Below, one piece after another: positions 61,661 to 64,000 of a stretch of 64,000 nucleotides of DNA; within the stretch, counting starts at the first letter, position 1, and the number at the start of each line of letters is the position of its first letter. Made by a program: the position numbers and the translations under genes. Under the pieces are notes generated by a model that saw only the letters and a program-made list of their open reading frames with translations, ran no database searches and was not told the DNA's origin. The stretch is from JAHTBL01 sp038532735 (lineage in GTDB: Bacteria; Pseudomonadota; Alphaproteobacteria; Rhodobacterales; Rhodobacteraceae): the NCBI GenBank assembly GCA_038532735.1, contig JBCBAC010000006.1, forward strand, positions 73,483 to 137,482. Direction: 5' to 3'.

Positions 61661-61691
61661 AACGCGGTCCTTGGGGGGCCGCGTTTTTTTT
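61661..61691 (+). terminator. Intrinsic terminator after the DUF6280-like gene
   Basis: AACGCGGTCC-TTGGGG-GGCCGCGTT followed by T8 (61684-61691) with an A-run before it (61655-61659). It is a classical terminator on the + strand and may also act for the convergent gene. Confidence 0.92.
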
Positions 61692-62265
61692 ATGCGCCAA
61701 ACATCAGGGACCACAGGATGATGGGTGCAGCTTGTGCCATCATAAGGGCGGCAATCCCCAACCGGGGCCATAAATCCGGAAACCTCTGCCACAGCACGAT
61801 GCTGAGCCCCAGACAGGCCGCAATCTCGACCACGCTGACGACACCACCATAATGGTCCGGGTCCCAATAGCTGACCGGACTTTGAAAAACCCAATCGCTC
61901 AGCGGCCAGAAATGCGCGCGCCCGTCGTCATGATGTAGCGGGAAATCCAGCGCGATATGCAGGAGCGCCGCACCCGTCAATGCGATGCCCCAAGCTGATT
62001 TGCGCCAAAGCGCGAGAGCCAGAAGCGCGCCCCAGATCAGGAAACTGTTGTCGATCTGAAAGATCGTCTGCCATGTCTGCGAATAATAGAGATCGCGGAA
62101 CACCGTCTCCGCCTCAATCCCCAGCACAAAGATCGCCCCGCCAGCGAGCAGATAGAGCGACAGATCGGGCAGGAGCGCGCCGATCAAGGCCGCGGCCGTC
62201 ACGGCCTTGTCCTTGCGCTTTGAGAACGCGGCGAGGCCAAAGATCAGATGTGCTGGCGTGTTCAT
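61690..62265 (-). CDS. Membrane protein of the putative metal-dependent hydrolase (YdjM/DUF457) type
   Basis: 191 residues with four or five hydrophobic helices. MNTPAHLIFGLAAFSKR, AALIGALLPDLSLYLLAG and LLHIALDFPLHHDDGRAHFWPLSDW contain the family histidines and acidic residues that would bind metal. Function is unknown; related genes in this group are sometimes labelled as cobalamin-related only because they sit beside cobQ. The start at 62265 has AAGGGGA upstream. It is divergent from cobQ. Confidence 0.78.
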   Translation of the reverse strand: MNTPAHLIFGLAAFSKRKDKAVTAAALIGALLPDLSLYLLAGGAIFVLGIEAETVFRDLYYSQTWQTIFQIDNSFLIWGALLALALWRKSAWGIALTGAALLHIALDFPLHHDDGRAHFWPLSDWVFQSPVSYWDPDHYGGVVSVVEIAACLGLSIVLWQRFPDLWPRLGIAALMMAQAAPIILWSLMFGA

Positions 62266-62321
62266 GACTTCCCCTTGGCGCGTTCCTTCGCTACCCCAGA
62301 CCCTGTAACAGAGGGCGCGCG

Positions 62322-63773
62322 ATGACAAAGGCAATCATGATCCAGGGGGCAGGCTCCAATGTGGGCAAGTCGATGGTCGTGGCCGGTCTTGCGCGTGCGT
62401 ATCTGCGCCGCGGGCTGAAAGTTGCGCCGTTCAAGCCGCAAAACATGTCCAACAATGCCGCCGTCACCATCGACGGGGGGGAGATTGGCCGCGCTCAGGC
62501 GCTGCAGGCCCGTGCCGCCGGGCTCGATCCGATTGTCGATATGAATCCGGTGTTGCTGAAGCCCGAAAGCGACGTGGGCGCGCAGGTGATCTTGCAAGGC
62601 AAGCGGTGGGGCACGCTCAAGGCGCGGGACTATGCCAAGGTCAAACACCAGCTTCTTGACCCTTCTGTCGAGAGCTTTCGCCGCCTAGCCGAAGGTCGCG
62701 ATCTGGTGATCGTCGAAGGAGCCGGCAGCCCGGCGGAGGTCAATCTGCGCAAAGGCGACATCGCAAATATGGGCTTTGCTGAAGCCGCGAACGTGCCCGT
62801 CGTGCTGGTCGGCGATATCGACCGGGGCGGTGTCATCGCGCAGGTTGTTGGCACGCAAGTAATCCTGCCGCCTGATGATCGGAACCGGATTTGTGCCTTT
62901 GCCATCAACAAGTTCCGCGGTGATCCCAGCCTTTTCGATGATGGGCTCACGGCGATTGTGGAGGCGACGGACTGGCCCTCCCTTGGGGTAATCCCTTGGT
63001 TTGCGGATGCCTGGCGACTGCCCGCTGAAGACGTGATGGACATCGCGTCCAGCCGCGGGGGGCGTATGAAAGTGGCCGTGCCCCGCCTGTCGCGGATCGC
63101 CAATTTTGACGATCTCGATCCGCTGGCCGCAGAACCAGACATCTCCGTCGAGATTATCGAACAAGGCCGCCCCCTGCCCGGTGATGCCGATTTGATCCTG
63201 ATCCCCGGCACAAAAAGCACTATCGCCGATCTTGCGTTTTTCCGCGCCCAGGGCTGGGACATTGATCTAGAGGCGCATATCCGGCGTGGCGGTCATGTTC
63301 TGGGCGTCTGTGGCGGCTACCAGATGCTGGGGCGAGAGATTGATGACCCGGATGGCATCGAAGGCCCTCCCGCCCGCGTCGCCGGGCTTGGACATCTCGA
63401 TATCGTCACCCGGATGAAGCCTGAAAAACGTCTTGCGCTCAGCACGGCGCGGTATTTGCCGACCGGTGATGAGGTCACAGGCTACGAGATCCATATCGGA
63501 GAGACGGAAGGCCCTGACTGCGCGCAGGCCTGGCTTGATCTGGGCGGTCGGTTGGAAGGAGCAGCCGCGCGGGGCGGGCAGATAAAGGGCTGCTACCTGC
63601 ACGGGCTATTCAGTTCCGACTCGTTTCGCCGCGCGTATCTAGAGGGCATCGGCGCGCCGGTTGCCGAGACGTCTTATGAAGATACCGTAGAGACGACGTT
63701 GGACGCTCTTGCTGATCATCTCGAAGCGCATATGGATCTTGATCTGCTGTTGCAGCTTGCCGGGGATGTTTAG
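62322..63773 (+). CDS. cobQ: Adenosylcobyric acid synthase (cobyric acid amidase) CobQ
   Basis: 483 residues. The N-terminal dethiobiotin-synthetase-like domain has GAGSNVGKSMVVAGLA (P-loop) and PFKPQNMSNNA, then LVIVEGAGSPAEVNLR. The C-terminal glutamine amidotransferase domain has GVCGGYQMLG (nucleophile Cys330) and CYLHGLF. It amidates four carboxylates of adenosylcobyrinic acid diamide. The B12 made supports methylmalonyl-CoA mutase and possibly MetH. No cobalamin riboswitch is visible in the 56 bases upstream. Confidence 0.96.
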   Translation: MTKAIMIQGAGSNVGKSMVVAGLARAYLRRGLKVAPFKPQNMSNNAAVTIDGGEIGRAQALQARAAGLDPIVDMNPVLLKPESDVGAQVILQGKRWGTLKARDYAKVKHQLLDPSVESFRRLAEGRDLVIVEGAGSPAEVNLRKGDIANMGFAEAANVPVVLVGDIDRGGVIAQVVGTQVILPPDDRNRICAFAINKFRGDPSLFDDGLTAIVEATDWPSLGVIPWFADAWRLPAEDVMDIASSRGGRMKVAVPRLSRIANFDDLDPLAAEPDISVEIIEQGRPLPGDADLILIPGTKSTIADLAFFRAQGWDIDLEAHIRRGGHVLGVCGGYQMLGREIDDPDGIEGPPARVAGLGHLDIVTRMKPEKRLALSTARYLPTGDEVTGYEIHIGETEGPDCAQAWLDLGGRLEGAAARGGQIKGCYLHGLFSSDSFRRAYLEGIGAPVAETSYEDTVETTLDALADHLEAHMDLDLLLQLAGDV

Positions 63774-63787
63774 AGCGTTGCGGGGGC

Positions 63788-63834
63788 AAAACTCTTCAGA
63801 AGAGTTTTGAGGGAAAAGTTTTCTGAAAACTTTT
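63788..63834 (+). terminator. Two tandem perfect hairpins after cobQ
   Basis: AAAACTCTT-CAG-AAGAGTTTT (63788-63808) and AAAAGTTTT-CTG-AAAACTTTT (63814-63834): two 9-bp stems with 3-nt loops, five bases apart. Both end in T-runs, so termination after cobQ is likely, possibly in both directions. Confidence 0.75.
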
Positions 63835-63861
63835 TGGTAACGAGTGCGCTTGACGTCCTTG

Positions 63862-63937
63862 TCCGGGACTTGATCCGGGGCCTCGCTGTGGCTGATGCGG
63901 CACTCTGAAACTTCGAGGTCCCGGATCAAGTCCGGGA
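63862..63937. repeat. Long inverted repeat with palindromic arms
   Basis: Arms 63862-63885 and 63914-63937 are reverse complements at 22 of 24 positions around a 28-bp spacer. The second arm is itself a hairpin, TCCCGGA-TCAAG-TCCGGGA. The core (CCCGGATCAAGTCCGGGA) resembles dispersed intergenic palindromes known from many alphaproteobacteria, comparable to REP elements. Confidence 0.75.
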
Positions 63938-63983
63938 CGCGAGGCGCTTCACACCGTCGTTTCTAAAATCACGCAAGACCTCG

Positions 63984-63997
63984 TCACAGGCCTGTGA
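63984..63997. repeat. 14-bp palindrome at the right edge
   Basis: TCACAGGCCTGTGA is a perfect palindrome. No coding frame is supported between 63774 and the window end. It may be an operator or promoter element of a gene beyond the edge, or chance. Confidence 0.3.
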
Positions 63998-64000
63998 TGT

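Noticed and set aside
62266..62321. Cobalamin riboswitch before cobQ
   Set aside because: Only 56 bases separate the divergent genes and no B12-box-like sequence is visible.
1..64000. CRISPR array, prophage, insertion sequence or defence island
   Set aside because: No regularly spaced direct repeats, no transposase, integrase, phage structural or known defence proteins could be found by reading both strands.

Overview
The window is chromosomal DNA from an alphaproteobacterium, most likely a marine roseobacter-type member of the Rhodobacteraceae. The signs are the short-form ProS, the acyl-CoA regulator PccR next to pccB, the split pccB/pccA/mcm cluster, the hdaA-ppk-ppx order and high GC with strong third-position GC bias. 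Genus and species cannot be read from it. There is no prophage, transposase, CRISPR array or rRNA operon; one tRNA-Leu(UAA) is present. Genes are packed tightly, and several convergent pairs share their stop codons.

Layout. 1-7280: proS (partial), a secreted fasciclin protein, an AI-2E permease, then hdaA-ppk-ppx, which joins replication control to polyphosphate turnover. 7277-10475: small minus-strand genes (EEP hydrolase, TerB/J-domain protein, GNAT, VOC). 10481-24597: the propionyl-CoA region with mcm (scpA), pccA and pccB on the minus strand, interleaved with a sulfotransferase-like protein, a GT-C membrane protein and small lipoproteins; opposite them lie a Bcr/CflA transporter, pccR and coxG. 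Propionyl-CoA is carboxylated by PccAB, and methylmalonyl-CoA is isomerised to succinyl-CoA by the B12 enzyme Mcm. The epimerase is not recognisable here. cobQ (B12 synthesis) lies at the far right end.

24710-39742: argP/argO, transporters, yebC, an unrecognised 334-residue protein preceded by a 46-codon ORF, metG, small membrane proteins, a rhomboid and an Flp-like peptide. 39856-48205: suhB and a one-carbon block. Two about 810-residue FAD/GcvT-type demethylating dehydrogenases (dimethylglycine/sarcosine type), an XRE-cupin regulator with a clear inverted-repeat operator, MetR and divergent metF with a perfect MetR box suggest that N-methyl groups feed folate C1 units into methionine synthesis. 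48259-55467: a thioesterase, a DUF2235 hydrolase, an orphan form II CoxL-like molybdoenzyme subunit, valS and a 50-residue Tat-signal peptide. 55570-63773: two aminotransferases, a tyrosine phosphatase, a glycosyltransferase, ygfZ-like, efp, a DUF6280-like gene, a membrane hydrolase and cobQ, ending in hairpin-rich intergenic DNA.

I see no obviously new multi-gene defence or mobile system. The most interesting unexplained items are the 46-codon/334-residue gene pair, the stem-loops upstream of the fasciclin and HdeD-like genes, the 18-bp perfect palindrome before the Bcr/CflA gene, the XRE operator, and the lone form II CoxL.
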